DNA of 39,632 nt from Bacteroidaceae bacterium (GCA_017521285.1 JAFXDG010000078.1:1-39632), one strand, 5' to 3'; shown: positions 26,012 through 34,115, numbered from the stretch's first letter. Program-made: numbers and translations. The notes: generated by a model from the letters alone, not told the origin.

Positions 26012-26146
26012 GTTTGCAGAGTGGTTTGCGGTGAATCCTTTTGAAAAACGGTGTAAAAATACGCATAAAATCCATAGGAAACCGCATGTATAGCCTTTTT
26101 TTGCATTAAAAAACATCAATTGATTGTTTAATTCACTGAATCTCCG

Positions 26147-26154
26147 TAAATTTG
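26147..26154 (+). promoter_or_regulatory. Promoter for bamD-rpb6-DUF4293
   Basis: TAAATTTG (-7) at 26147-26154 with TTG at 26124-26126 (-33), a 20-bp gap, fits the Bacteroidetes consensus. It lies 21 bp before the bamD ATG. Confidence 0.65.
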
Positions 26155-26174
26155 CACACTATTTTGAACGTGTG

Positions 26175-27032
26175 ATGAAGAAAACGATAGGATTTTGCCT
26201 CGGATTAGCGTTGATGTTGTCTTCGTGCAACAGCTACAACAAGATTCTGAAAAGTACAGATTATGATTATAAATACGAGGCTGCGAAAGAATATTATATG
26301 ATGGGGAAGTATTCAAAAGCTGCAGTGCTTTTGGATGAACTCATTTCAATAATGAAGGGTACGGATAAGGCCGAAGAATCTCTTTTCATGGTCGGAATGT
26401 GTTATTATGGCATGGGTGACAATGAGACAGCTTCGCATTATTTCACTACCTATTATAATAGTTATCCTCGGGGCGTGTATGCTGAGGAAGCCCGTTTCTA
26501 TACGGGCAAGTCTCTTTACATGGCTGTACCTGAACCTCGTTTGGACCAGACCGCTACGGTGAAGGCGATTAAGGAATTGCAACTGTTTCTGGAATATTAT
26601 CCCCAAAGTGATTATTCTGAAACGGTGCATAACATGTTGTATGACTTGCAGAATAATTTGGCTCAAAAGGAGTATGAAACAGCCAAGTTATATTACAACT
26701 TAGGTCCTTATACAGGTAACTTTAATTATGCATCTACCTCGCCTGATGCGAATGCCAACAACTATGAGTCATGTGTCATAACGGCTCAAAATGCACTCAA
26801 AGAATATCCTTATTGTATTCAGCGTGAAGAATTTGCCATACTGATTCTGCGGGCCAAATATCAAATGGCAATCCAAAGTGTGGATGAAAAGAAGCGTGAC
26901 CGTATGCGCAATGCCATTGATGAGTATTATGCCTTCAAGAATGATTATCCCGAAAGCTCTTATATGGATGAAGCCAATCAGATGTTGAAGAAGATGAATA
27001 AGGAAAACGGTGGTCTTGTTACAGAAGATTGA
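26175..27032 (+). CDS. bamD: Outer membrane protein assembly lipoprotein BamD
   Basis: A 285-residue lipoprotein: MKKTIGFCLGLALMLSSC with lipid-bearing Cys18, followed by NSYNKILKSTDYDYKYEAAK, the usual N-terminus of Bacteroidetes BamD (YfiO). Tetratricopeptide-like helical repeats follow (KEYYMMGKYSKAAVLLDELI, EESLFMVGMCYYGMGDNETA, KAIKELQLFLEYYPQSDYSE). It is a component of the complex that folds beta-barrels into the outer membrane. The start at 26175 is chosen over 26124 because only it gives a lipoprotein signal directly. The neighbours rpb6 and the DUF4293 gene form a conserved Bacteroidales operon with it. Confidence 0.92.
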   Translation: MKKTIGFCLGLALMLSSCNSYNKILKSTDYDYKYEAAKEYYMMGKYSKAAVLLDELISIMKGTDKAEESLFMVGMCYYGMGDNETASHYFTTYYNSYPRGVYAEEARFYTGKSLYMAVPEPRLDQTATVKAIKELQLFLEYYPQSDYSETVHNMLYDLQNNLAQKEYETAKLYYNLGPYTGNFNYASTSPDANANNYESCVITAQNALKEYPYCIQREEFAILILRAKYQMAIQSVDEKKRDRMRNAIDEYYAFKNDYPESSYMDEANQMLKKMNKENGGLVTED

Positions 27033-27068
27033 AAGTTAGAATATAAATCATTAAAATAAGAATTATAT

Positions 27069-27419
27069 ATGGATTACAAAAAAACAAATGCTCCCTCGAA
27101 CACAGTGACTCGTAATTTGATGGATTTGTGTGAAGACACAGGTAATATTTACGAAACTGTGGCCATTATTGGTAAGCGTGCCAATCAGATTTCAGTAGAA
27201 CTTAAGAATGAACTCTCAAAGAAATTGTCAGAGTTTGCCTCTTACAACGATAGTTTGGAGGAAGTGTTTGAGAATCGCGAACAGATTGAGATTTCACGTT
27301 TCTATGAGAAATTGCCGAAGCCTTCTTTGATTGCGGCTCAGGAATATGCTGAGCACAAGGTTTACTTCCGTAATCCGTCAAAGGAGAAGGAGAAAATGCA
27401 GCCGAACGTCAACTTCTAA
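27069..27419 (+). CDS. RNA polymerase omega subunit, Rpb6 family
   Basis: A 116-residue protein of the Bacteroidetes omega/Rpb6 type. MDYKKTNAPSNTVTRNLMDL and GNIYETVAIIGKRANQI are characteristic, the latter holding the conserved omega motif that packs against the beta' subunit. It lies 36 bp after bamD and is followed 9 bp later by the DUF4293 gene, a conserved arrangement in the order. It should bind RNA polymerase and help its assembly. Confidence 0.9.
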   Translation: MDYKKTNAPSNTVTRNLMDLCEDTGNIYETVAIIGKRANQISVELKNELSKKLSEFASYNDSLEEVFENREQIEISRFYEKLPKPSLIAAQEYAEHKVYFRNPSKEKEKMQPNVNF

Positions 27420-27428
27420 AGCAATTGT

Positions 27429-27905
27429 ATGGCTCAGCGTTTATATCTGTTGGTGTCAGCTGTGTTGATGGCTATAGTTTCACAAAGCCAGTTGGCACAG
27501 TTTGTCACTCGTGACTATGTTACGTATGATTTGACATGCTGGACGTTGTCTGAGAGTACCACAGGTGAAGTCATCAGTAATGCACCTTGGGCGCTGATGG
27601 TTTTGGCGATAGGTCTTTCGTTATTGTCATTGTTCACGTTGTTTTTGGTGTTTTTTCAGAATTATGCTTTGCAGAAGCGTATGACTATCTACACGATGTT
27701 GGTGACAGTTGGCTTTCTATTGACCTATACAGCGTTCTTCTTCTATTACAAGAGTCATTTGGACGTTCTCCTGTTTGATGTCACTTGGTGGGCTTTGGTT
27801 GCTCCAGTCATTGTGCTGATTTTGTTGTTCATGTCTTTTCTTGCTATACGCAAAAAAGAGGCATCGATAATTTTTGAAGCATCTTCATTCCGCTTGCGTG
27901 ATTAA
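27429..27905 (+). CDS. DUF4293 family membrane protein
   Basis: A 158-residue protein with four hydrophobic segments (about residues 5-20, 53-75, 85-107 and 115-138), a DVTWWALVAPVIVLILLFMSF block, and a charged tail IRKKEASIIFEASSFRLRD. This is the standard form of DUF4293, found directly after rpb6 in many Bacteroidetes. Biochemical function is unknown. It is the last gene of the bamD operon and is followed by a terminator. Confidence 0.85.
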   Translation: MAQRLYLLVSAVLMAIVSQSQLAQFVTRDYVTYDLTCWTLSESTTGEVISNAPWALMVLAIGLSLLSLFTLFLVFFQNYALQKRMTIYTMLVTVGFLLTYTAFFFYYKSHLDVLLFDVTWWALVAPVIVLILLFMSFLAIRKKEASIIFEASSFRLRD

Positions 27906-27926
27906 GGCAAGACTAATGGAAAATAT

Positions 27927-27968
27927 AAAAAAGGATTGTACACATTGATTTGTTACAATCCTTTTTTT
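27927..27968 (+). terminator. Terminator of the bamD-rpb6-DUF4293 operon
   Basis: AAAGGATTGTA pairs with TACAATCCTTT (27954-27964) across a 13-nt loop and is followed by further Ts to 27967. The A run on the left makes it partly bidirectional. Confidence 0.85.
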
Positions 27969-28115
27969 GTCAGAATCGATAAAATAATAGAGTGGGTAGC
28001 GCAATTTACTTTCATTAACTGAAAGGATAGACACATCTTTCGGAGGTCAACTGAAAATCTTTACACTTTCCCTGTTTCCGTACTGATATGGTTTACATTG
28101 TGTTTGGCTGAACAG

Positions 28116-28167
28116 AATTAACTCCGTTCGCGAACCGTGTTTGTTCGGCAGACGAGCGGAGTTAATT
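28116..28167. terminator. Hairpin downstream of the BspA-like remnant
   Basis: Perfect 11-bp arms AATTAACTCCG (28116-28126) and CGGAGTTAATT (28157-28167), 24 bp beyond the minus-strand stop at 28192. T runs are weak, so it may be a terminator or an mRNA-stabilising hairpin. Confidence 0.5.
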
Positions 28168-28191
28168 GGATCTTAAGTGTATTGCGAAGAC

Positions 28192-28989
28192 TTACTTCAT
28201 CACCACCTTCACACTCTTGGCACCCGCCTTCACAATGGCGATGTCGCCTTTCTGGAGGTTGGTTTCAAGAGTGAGTGTGACATCTTCTTCTGCCACACCA
28301 TTTGCCACTTCTGTTCCTGTGGTGGTATATACAACAACAGGCGTACCTTTTTCTAATCCTTCGATGGTAAGAGTGCCTCCAAAGGATTGAATGGAGAATA
28401 TAGCTGTATTTAATTTAACAATATTGTCAATAGGCCTACTACCTGGAATTGGTACAATTTCTGCAAATTTATTCCAAGGAGCTACCATCTTAAAATTATT
28501 GAGGGATGTCTCAGGCACATGTAATGTAGTATTACCAATATATGGTCCACTAAATGCTGTTAGAGAAGAGATTTCTGGATTTTCTGCATAACAATAAAAA
28601 TCTGTAAGACTTGGACAGCCCGAGAATGCCACATCTCCAATATATGTTATCGATTTAGGGATTGCGACATTAGAAAGTCTTACACAATACATATAAGCCG
28701 CATCCCCTATATACGTCACAGAATCAGGAATTACAACATCGGAAAGACTGGAACAACCATAAAAAGCAAAATCTCCAATGTTTGTTAATGAATTTGGAAG
28801 TTCAATCTTTTCAAGACTTGTACAATTATAAAAAGCATCTGTTTCAATGCGCTCTATTGATTTCGGCAAAGATATATTTTCTAAATTTATACATCCATAA
28901 AAAGTACGTTTTTTAATTTCTTTCACCTGCTCTGAAATAACAATATCAACAAGCCCTATACACTCATTGTATTTGTAAATCGTTTTATA
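28192..28989 (-). pseudogene. BspA-like leucine-rich repeat protein, 5'-truncated remnant
   Basis: The minus-strand frame is open from the stop at 28192 back to an in-frame TGA at 28990-28992, and encodes BspA-type repeats of about 23 residues (TFYGCINLENISLPKSIERIE, AFYNCTSLEKIELPNSLTNIG, and similar). A final repeat is followed by a beta domain and a C-terminal tail ending IVKAGAKSVKVVMK. The repeat reads back through NECIGLVDIVISEQV with no ATG, signal peptide or N-terminal domain; the first usable codon is a GTG at 28926, in mid-repeat. Intact members carry a signal peptide and more repeats and are surface proteins that bind host or bacterial ligands. This copy is most likely a 3' fragment, possibly cut off when the neighbouring accessory genes arrived. 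Confidence 0.65.
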
Positions 28990-29291
28990 TCAACCACTTG
29001 CACTTTAAACGGTGGAAAATTGATGACGTAGATTCTATAGCTGAGAGAAAATGATAAAGATTTAACGTATTTAACTTTTTATAACGATGTATGGTTGATA
29101 GATATATTTTCGTTGAATTCACTTTCTAACCATTTTACTTTATCGTTCAAGAATTATAGTTTAAAAACTTAAAAAACGCCTGTTTAATATCAATTTTATG
29201 CAAAAAATCGCAAAAAATCGCAATAAGGCGACCAATATTAAGAAAAATAACGTAACTTTGCAAAAGAAATCACGGCTTAAAAGAAACAAAT
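28990..29291. other. AT-rich junction between core genes and accessory island
   Basis: About 300 bp with no protein gene. It holds two tandem copies of CAAAAAATCG (29201-29220) and the promoter at 29253-29260. No insertion-sequence ends or attachment repeats were found. Confidence 0.5.
29253..29260 (+). promoter_or_regulatory. -7 promoter element for the AbiL-like pair
   Basis: TAACTTTG matches TAnnTTTG and lies 31 bp upstream of the ATG at 29292. Confidence 0.55.
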
Positions 29292-30587
29292 ATGTTAGTA
29301 CAGTTTTCATTTAGCAACTACAAAAGCTTCAAAGATGAAGCAATTCTGAATCTTGTCGCTTCGGGGACAGGGAAGAAAGACCTCTATTGCCATGAAGTAG
29401 ATGGTAAGACGAGCCTATTAAGAACAGCTGTGGTATATGGTGCTAACGCAAGTGGTAAAACAAAGCTGTTTGACGCTTTTAACTTCATGAAGTCGTTTAT
29501 AAGTCCACCAAAGCGTGACAACCGTATTCCTATATTAGATTACTGGCAGACAAAGTATGATGCTTTCCGTCTAAATACAGCTTCTGAGAAGGAATGCTCA
29601 TTTTTTGAGGCTGTGATGATAATTGATGGAACTCAGTACCGATATGGTGTAGAGTTGAACAACAAGGAAGTGCTGAGCGAATGGCTCTATTTGAAGAGAC
29701 AAAGAGAAATTAATGTGTTCTCGCGAGATGGAGCAGACATAAAATTCAATAAGGAGCAAATCAACGTCAAGGTTGCGAACAATATTATTTCAGCAGATAT
29801 GGTGTCTCCATCATCGAGTTTCCTTGCAGTGCTGAAGACATTTAATGAACCTTTAGCTACAAAAATAGTAAGCTGGTTTGACGATGCCATCGTGATTTCT
29901 GCTAATGACATTCGCTCGGCAGTACCTTTACAGTATCTGGCTGATGAAGAAAGGAAAAAGGTTATCACAAAGTTCATGAAGGCTTTCGATTTCAACATTG
30001 AGGACATGAACCTCCATGAAATAAGAATAGAGGATGTGCCAGAGAAAGTGAAAGCTATGATTGGGGAAGAAAATCTGGCCGGCCCCTTGTACGACGGCAT
30101 CAGCACCTCGCACAGACAGTATAATGAGCTATATGAGCGTGTTGGTGATGTGTGGTTTTCATTGGAGAAGGATGAGTCATATGGTACGAATCGGCTGTTC
30201 TGGTTGAGTTGGGCCATTATTTCTGCACTTGAGAAAGGAACTGTGCTGTTTATTGATGAGTTTGACAGCGGTCTTCATCCATTTATTTCCCGCCAGGTAG
30301 TGGATATGTTTTATCGTTGCCACACTAAGGCGCAGTTGATTATCAACACCCAGAATGCCTCTCTTCTTAGATATAAAACAGAGGATGAACAAAAGTTGTT
30401 TGTGAAGAATCAGGTTTATATCGTGGACAAAAACCGTTATGGCGAATCAGTACTCACTCCACTGACAGACTTTGGTGGTGACATGCGGTCGAATCTGGAG
30501 AATCTCTACCTTGATGGTGACTTTGGCGGAGTTCCTTATGTGAGCATAAAGAGTCTGATGGAGTTAATACAGCGTGAGAAGAAGTGA
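29292..30587 (+). CDS. AAA/OLD-type ATPase, AbiLi/RloA-like abortive infection protein
   Basis: A 431-residue SMC/OLD-like ATPase. MLVQFSFSNYKSFKDEAILN is the typical AAA_15/AAA_21 start; Walker A is GANASGKT (residues 50-57), and Walker B is VLFIDEFDSGLHP (about 318-330), followed by an H-loop-like region (QLIINTQNASLL). The next gene, 1 bp after its stop, encodes an RloB-family protein, so the pair matches AbiLi-AbiLii/RloA-RloB, an anti-phage system of two genes. By analogy with PARIS and related ATPase-TOPRIM pairs, the ATPase would sense infection and control the nuclease-like partner. GC is lower than in the xylan genes. PARIS itself is less likely because the partner is RloB-type rather than DUF4435. 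Confidence 0.8.
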   Translation: MLVQFSFSNYKSFKDEAILNLVASGTGKKDLYCHEVDGKTSLLRTAVVYGANASGKTKLFDAFNFMKSFISPPKRDNRIPILDYWQTKYDAFRLNTASEKECSFFEAVMIIDGTQYRYGVELNNKEVLSEWLYLKRQREINVFSRDGADIKFNKEQINVKVANNIISADMVSPSSSFLAVLKTFNEPLATKIVSWFDDAIVISANDIRSAVPLQYLADEERKKVITKFMKAFDFNIEDMNLHEIRIEDVPEKVKAMIGEENLAGPLYDGISTSHRQYNELYERVGDVWFSLEKDESYGTNRLFWLSWAIISALEKGTVLFIDEFDSGLHPFISRQVVDMFYRCHTKAQLIINTQNASLLRYKTEDEQKLFVKNQVYIVDKNRYGESVLTPLTDFGGDMRSNLENLYLDGDFGGVPYVSIKSLMELIQREKK

Positions 30588-30588
30588 T

Positions 30589-31293
30589 ATGGCAAGGAAT
30601 CATTCTCGAGTAGTCACTTCACGGAGGAACCAGGGTACAAAAAAGGTTACTAAGGTTATCCTGTACTGTGAGGGAAGAAATACAGAGCCGAGTTACTTTG
30701 AGTTGTTGAAGAAGAACAATTGCAAAGTCGTTCCAGTTGTCGTGCCAGGCCATGGCATAGGCTCATGTGTGGAGTTTGTAGAAGAGGCTAACAAAAAATA
30801 TAATTGTCTGCCGAGGACACAACGCGATAAATACAGTCAGAAATGGCTGGTGTACGATTGTGATGGCCATGAGGATTTTGCTGTCAGCATCAGGATTGCC
30901 CGGCAGTATGGGTTCAGAGTGGCCTTCTCAAATATGTGTATTGAGTATTGGTTCGTTTTACATTTCTACAATTTGGACGGTCAACCGATTCCGATGAAAA
31001 ACAACAGCCATTCACAGGCACAGATAGACCTTGTCAACAGGGCTATCGATTTGTACAACAGAAGTGCGTCAGTGAAGGTGAAACCCTATGATAGCGAGAG
31101 CAAGGCTGTGGAAGAAGACTTCTTTGACTTGATGATGGCTATTCATCCAGAAACTCACAACCAGAGATTGGTAGATGCCTACAATCGAGCTAAAGCAATC
31201 CACGAAACAAAGAAAGCGCAAGGGGCAGAATTTACAGAATCGGTAACCACTTTGTATGAGCTGATGAAAGAATTAGGGGTGGTGAAAGAATAG
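30589..31293 (+). CDS. RloB-family protein (AbiLii-like, TOPRIM-fold)
   Basis: A 234-residue protein starting MARNHSRVVTSRRNQGTKKV at the ATG at 30589; a start at 30574 would add five residues and overlap the upstream gene. VTKVILYCEGRNTEPSYFELL carries the conserved Glu of the TOPRIM-like fold, and KWLVYDCDGHEDF carries the DxD pair. NMCIEYWFVLHF is the RloB block that follows. It is translationally coupled to the ATPase and is the likely effector, perhaps acting on RNA or DNA, of an AbiL-type abortive infection system. Catalysis is inferred from fold motifs only. Confidence 0.8.
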   Translation: MARNHSRVVTSRRNQGTKKVTKVILYCEGRNTEPSYFELLKKNNCKVVPVVVPGHGIGSCVEFVEEANKKYNCLPRTQRDKYSQKWLVYDCDGHEDFAVSIRIARQYGFRVAFSNMCIEYWFVLHFYNLDGQPIPMKNNSHSQAQIDLVNRAIDLYNRSASVKVKPYDSESKAVEEDFFDLMMAIHPETHNQRLVDAYNRAKAIHETKKAQGAEFTESVTTLYELMKELGVVKE

Positions 31294-31294
31294 T

Positions 31295-31477
31295 TTGGAA
31301 CAGAAGTTGAAGATATCAGACAATGGTACTAACCTGCGGGTGCTGCGAGAGTTCTGCATGAAGGAGGGCGAGGCGGTCGCTTACTGCAAGGGCGACCAGT
31401 TGGAGCACGAGGGCATCCCTGCATGGTATTTTGCTTACGTGGAGTGCAGGCACTTCAAAAAGCAGCGAAACAGCTAA
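31295..31477 (+). pseudogene. N-terminal stub of a Crp/Fnr-like (cyclic-nucleotide-binding fold) regulator, copy 1
   Basis: A 60-codon frame opening with a TTG one base after the rloB stop. The segment LRVLREFCMKEGEAVAYCKGDQLEHEGIPAWYFAYVECRHFKK resembles the first strand set of the cNMP-binding domain of Bacteroidales Crp/Fnr-type regulators, which normally run on for about 150 more residues including a helix-turn-helix. The frame stops right after HFKKQ. It is clearly richer in GC than the genes around it. A second stub with the same cut point lies at 33891-34115 (19 of 44 aligned residues identical). It may be a degraded gene or a short expressed protein; I favour a fragment. Confidence 0.5.
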
Positions 31478-31494
31478 AAAAAATAGACAGCGCA

Positions 31495-32580
31495 ATGACT
31501 TATTATACACGAAGAAGGAAGAGAGCCAAAAGACGGCAATATGAACTAAGAAGACTTCGAAGATTGGCCAAGATCAAACCTCGGAAGAAGTCTTACCACA
31601 ATTCTTTGCATGTTCAATCCAAGATAATAAGTGGAGGCATTACTTCTCATGAAGAACGGACTCCTTTTTTCCAGTTGACAGCACCTCCTGATTTCAGACT
31701 GCTAAAAAATACTGAGGGATGTATATCCTTCTTTAAAAAACTGAGAAGTAGGGATTATGCCTATAAGTCAGAAGATGGAATTTTAAGATTATTGATTGAT
31801 TTAAGATATGTTCAGCATATAGATTTTGCATCGACAATGTTACTTGAATCTATCTGTGATGAATTAGAAAAAACCAAACCAATTTGTCTTATATATGGTA
31901 ATGCACCAGTTAGATCTTCATGTAGACAGTATCTGAAAGATTCTGGATTTCTGAATAATAAAGTTGACATGACTGGAAGGCCATATGAACTATCAACTAC
32001 TAGTGAAAACATGAAGATTGCCAAAGGTAACGAGAAACTAAAGGATGACCAAATAAAGAAATTTGCTGATATGGAGAAACGAATATACAAACACATTTCT
32101 GGTTGTGAGGGTCAAGAATATAAAAGAATTGAGATTATCAAAGAAATATGTGGAAACACGGTAGACTGGAGTAAGGCAGAACATGACCAATGGTCATTTG
32201 GCATGAAATTTGAGGAGGACAAAGTAATTGTAGTAGCTCTTGACCTCGGGCAAGGAATTTTGGAATCCATCAGCAGGAATTTCACCGAATATATAAAAGA
32301 CATGTTAGACAACAATTCGCATGTGGACATATTAGAGGGGGCCTTTAATAGAAAATACGGCTCTAAATCAAAACAAACTTACAGAAACAGGGGGTTGCCT
32401 AGTATTAAGCATGCTAATACACTAGGGCACATTAAAGATTTGATTGTATTGACAAACAATGTAATATTAGACTTTACAACTTCAGAAAAGAGCAGGAAGT
32501 TTGCTAATCACAGAAACAGAGCTTTTAGTGGAACACTATATAGTTGGATTGTAGATTCATCGTGTATTAAATCAAAGTAA
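31495..32580 (+). CDS. STAS-like plus GHKL-ATPase fusion protein with basic N-terminus
   Basis: A 361-residue soluble protein. Residues 1-33 are extremely basic (MTYYTRRRKRAKRRQYELRR), as in nucleic-acid- or ribosome-binding tails. About 68-155 look like a STAS domain (ILRLLIDLRYVQHIDFASTM, then KPICLIYGNAPVRSSC). About 190-355 look like a GHKL/HATPase domain: N-box Glu217-x3-Asn221 in IIKEICGNTVDW, G1 box ALDLGQGILESI (Asp250), G2-like RNRGLPSI (297-304), and a final GTLYSWIV strand. STAS and HATPase modules usually act as partner-switch pairs (anti-anti-sigma and anti-sigma kinase); here they are fused. It heads a tight operon with a DUF4325 gene and two membrane-protein genes. The start at 31495 is preferred over 31423, which overlaps the Crp-like stub. 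Confidence 0.65.
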   Translation: MTYYTRRRKRAKRRQYELRRLRRLAKIKPRKKSYHNSLHVQSKIISGGITSHEERTPFFQLTAPPDFRLLKNTEGCISFFKKLRSRDYAYKSEDGILRLLIDLRYVQHIDFASTMLLESICDELEKTKPICLIYGNAPVRSSCRQYLKDSGFLNNKVDMTGRPYELSTTSENMKIAKGNEKLKDDQIKKFADMEKRIYKHISGCEGQEYKRIEIIKEICGNTVDWSKAEHDQWSFGMKFEEDKVIVVALDLGQGILESISRNFTEYIKDMLDNNSHVDILEGAFNRKYGSKSKQTYRNRGLPSIKHANTLGHIKDLIVLTNNVILDFTTSEKSRKFANHRNRAFSGTLYSWIVDSSCIKSK

Positions 32581-32584
32581 AATT

Positions 32585-33019
32585 ATGAAAACTTATATTA
32601 TTTCAAAAGACTATTCGCCACTGACGGGACTAAGATATTGTAACCGCAGTGATCATTCTGGTGAAGATTTTTACCACCAAAAGTTGAACGGATGGTTTAA
32701 AGAGGCCTACGAGACAAAAGAGCAAATGAAAATAGTTCTTGACGGAGGAGAGGATGGATATGGTCCTTCTTTCCTTGATGAGTCATTCGGCAACTTAGTA
32801 TACGACTTTTCATTAGAAGAAGTTGAAAAATGGCTCGTAATAGATTCAACTATTGAACCAGATTGGCAAGAGGCTATTGAAAACGAAACTTTTCCGGCGT
32901 GGCAGGAACTAAGAGATAGTGGAAAAAAACCAATTAAAACTGAAAATCATACAGCCTGGTATAGGCTAGAAGATGGTGAATTGAAACAAAAGAATTGGAT
33001 ACAGCCTAATACGAAATAA
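32585..33019 (+). CDS. DUF4325 STAS-like domain protein
   Basis: A 144-residue protein starting 4 bp after the STAS-GHKL gene. Residues 49-75 (KIVLDGGEDGYGPSFLDESF, then GNLVYDFS) match the core of DUF4325, a STAS-like fold whose hallmark is a Ser-Phe-Leu-Asp/Glu-Glu-x-Phe-Gly helix. The first 45 residues and the C-terminal 50 are unassigned. DUF4325 proteins are often encoded next to HATPase proteins, suggesting a switch in which the kinase-like partner binds or phosphorylates the STAS helix. A target is not visible. Its conserved Ser62 is the natural candidate for regulation, by analogy with SpoIIAA. Confidence 0.65.
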   Translation: MKTYIISKDYSPLTGLRYCNRSDHSGEDFYHQKLNGWFKEAYETKEQMKIVLDGGEDGYGPSFLDESFGNLVYDFSLEEVEKWLVIDSTIEPDWQEAIENETFPAWQELRDSGKKPIKTENHTAWYRLEDGELKQKNWIQPNTK

Positions 33020-33028
33020 CTAATTGAG

Positions 33029-33520
33029 ATGAATTGGACAGTTGCAGATTATCTTCAAGCTTCATCTGTATGCCTAACTGCCATGAGTATCCTTGTGACA
33101 GCTTTTATGGCTTGGTGGGTGGTGAAGTCTGTTCAGCGTAAACTGGATACAGAGAGAACACTTAAGGATCATTTTGCACATGAAGTCATCGACTTACGTA
33201 AAGAAACGAGAGACTTTATAACCAAAGTGATTAATGGTGGGATGAAAGCAAAAGACATAAAGTATAATCATTACCATCTTAGAGCGCATATCAGAGACCT
33301 TCAAAATGTTCTATTCCAAAAGTACAAGATAAACAAGACACTTCTGAAGGCATACAAAATGAATATGTTTAATATCATAGAAAAAGATAGTGAATATGAA
33401 AATGCCTTTAAGGAAAATCTCCCCGTATCCCTTTGCAGCGAAACGATATTCGCTCTTCATAAACTGGGACAAGATAATGACCATTTGTTTAACGAAATAC
33501 TATTGAAGATATATGAGTAG
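33029..33520 (+). CDS. Single-pass membrane protein of unknown function
   Basis: A 163-residue protein with one N-terminal membrane helix (about residues 9-33, ASSVCLTAMSILVTAFMAWW) and a helical, charged cytoplasmic part (KLDTERTLKDHFAHEVIDLR onward). I do not recognise a family. It lies 9 bp after the DUF4325 gene, and the next gene overlaps its end by 8 bp, so it is part of the same operon. In this setting it may be the membrane effector or anchor of the upstream switch proteins, which is inference from position and topology only. Confidence 0.6.
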   Translation: MNWTVADYLQASSVCLTAMSILVTAFMAWWVVKSVQRKLDTERTLKDHFAHEVIDLRKETRDFITKVINGGMKAKDIKYNHYHLRAHIRDLQNVLFQKYKINKTLLKAYKMNMFNIIEKDSEYENAFKENLPVSLCSETIFALHKLGQDNDHLFNEILLKIYE

Positions 33521-33782
33521 GCCAATTAAGTTAACAATTGCAATTGTAGGTGGTATTTTGCTATTATTGTCACTTGGTTTGTTCTGCATTGCCATAGGGA
33601 AAGGTTTTTCTCATGAAGAAAAATTATCTCCATCTGTTGTAGTTTTTTTTAATGAAAATGACAGTATCGTTAACGAACTACAGATGGATGTAAAACGACT
33701 AACAGATCTCATAGAAGAGATGAAATCAGATTCTATCACTATTTGCGTGAATAAAGTGCCAAGGCATAATAATATCAAGTAG
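33513..33782 (+). CDS. Small single-pass membrane protein
   Basis: An 89-residue protein: MSRPIKLTIAIVGGILLLLS begins one membrane helix (to about residue 29), followed by a 60-residue tail with a short coiled-coil-like stretch (ELQMDVKRLTDLIEEMKSD). Its ATG lies inside the 3' end of the previous gene (8-bp overlap), which suggests coupled translation. Unknown family; no homologue recognised. It closes the four-gene operon. Confidence 0.55.
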   Translation: MSRPIKLTIAIVGGILLLLSLGLFCIAIGKGFSHEEKLSPSVVVFFNENDSIVNELQMDVKRLTDLIEEMKSDSITICVNKVPRHNNIK

Positions 33783-33890
33783 AAACATTATATTAACATA
33801 AGAAATGATCCCTCAAATATATTTGGCATTTAGTAATTCTATTTATACAAACTTCCAGTCGCAGACTGACATAATCAGAGATAAGCAAAG

Positions 33891-34115
33891 ATGGACGGCA
33901 TTATGACCCACCAACAGAACAAGCAATTCAACACCTACAAGGAGGGACTCGATTTGGAGTTCCTGCGGGAGTACTGCATGGAGCACGGGGAGCGGTGTAC
34001 GTTCCTGCGCGGCGAGACGTTGGAGGATGCAGGCGAGCCTGCGCAGTGGGTAGCATTCATGGAGCGCAGATGCTTCAAATACGTGACGCGTAGCTACAGC
34101 AAGGCTGGCACCTGA
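33891..34115 (+). pseudogene. N-terminal stub of a Crp/Fnr-like regulator, copy 2
   Basis: A 74-codon frame, GC-rich compared with its surroundings, encoding LEFLREYCMEHGERCTFLRG, then ETLEDAGEPAQWVAFMERRC and FKYV. This matches the first 45 or so residues of the cyclic-nucleotide-binding domain of Bacteroidales Crp/Fnr-type regulators. The rest of that domain and the helix-turn-helix are missing: the frame runs TRSYSKAGT and stops. It is cut at nearly the same point as copy 1 (31295-31477). It stands alone between the STAS/GHKL operon and the convergent AbiC-like gene. Confidence 0.5.

Noticed and set aside
29292-31293. PARIS (AriA-AriB) system
   Set aside because: The second protein carries RloB-type motifs rather than those of DUF4435, so the AbiL type fits better.
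31423-31494. Longer N-terminus for the STAS/GHKL protein
   Set aside because: These codons overlap the Crp-like stub; the ATG at 31495 gives a natural basic N-terminus.
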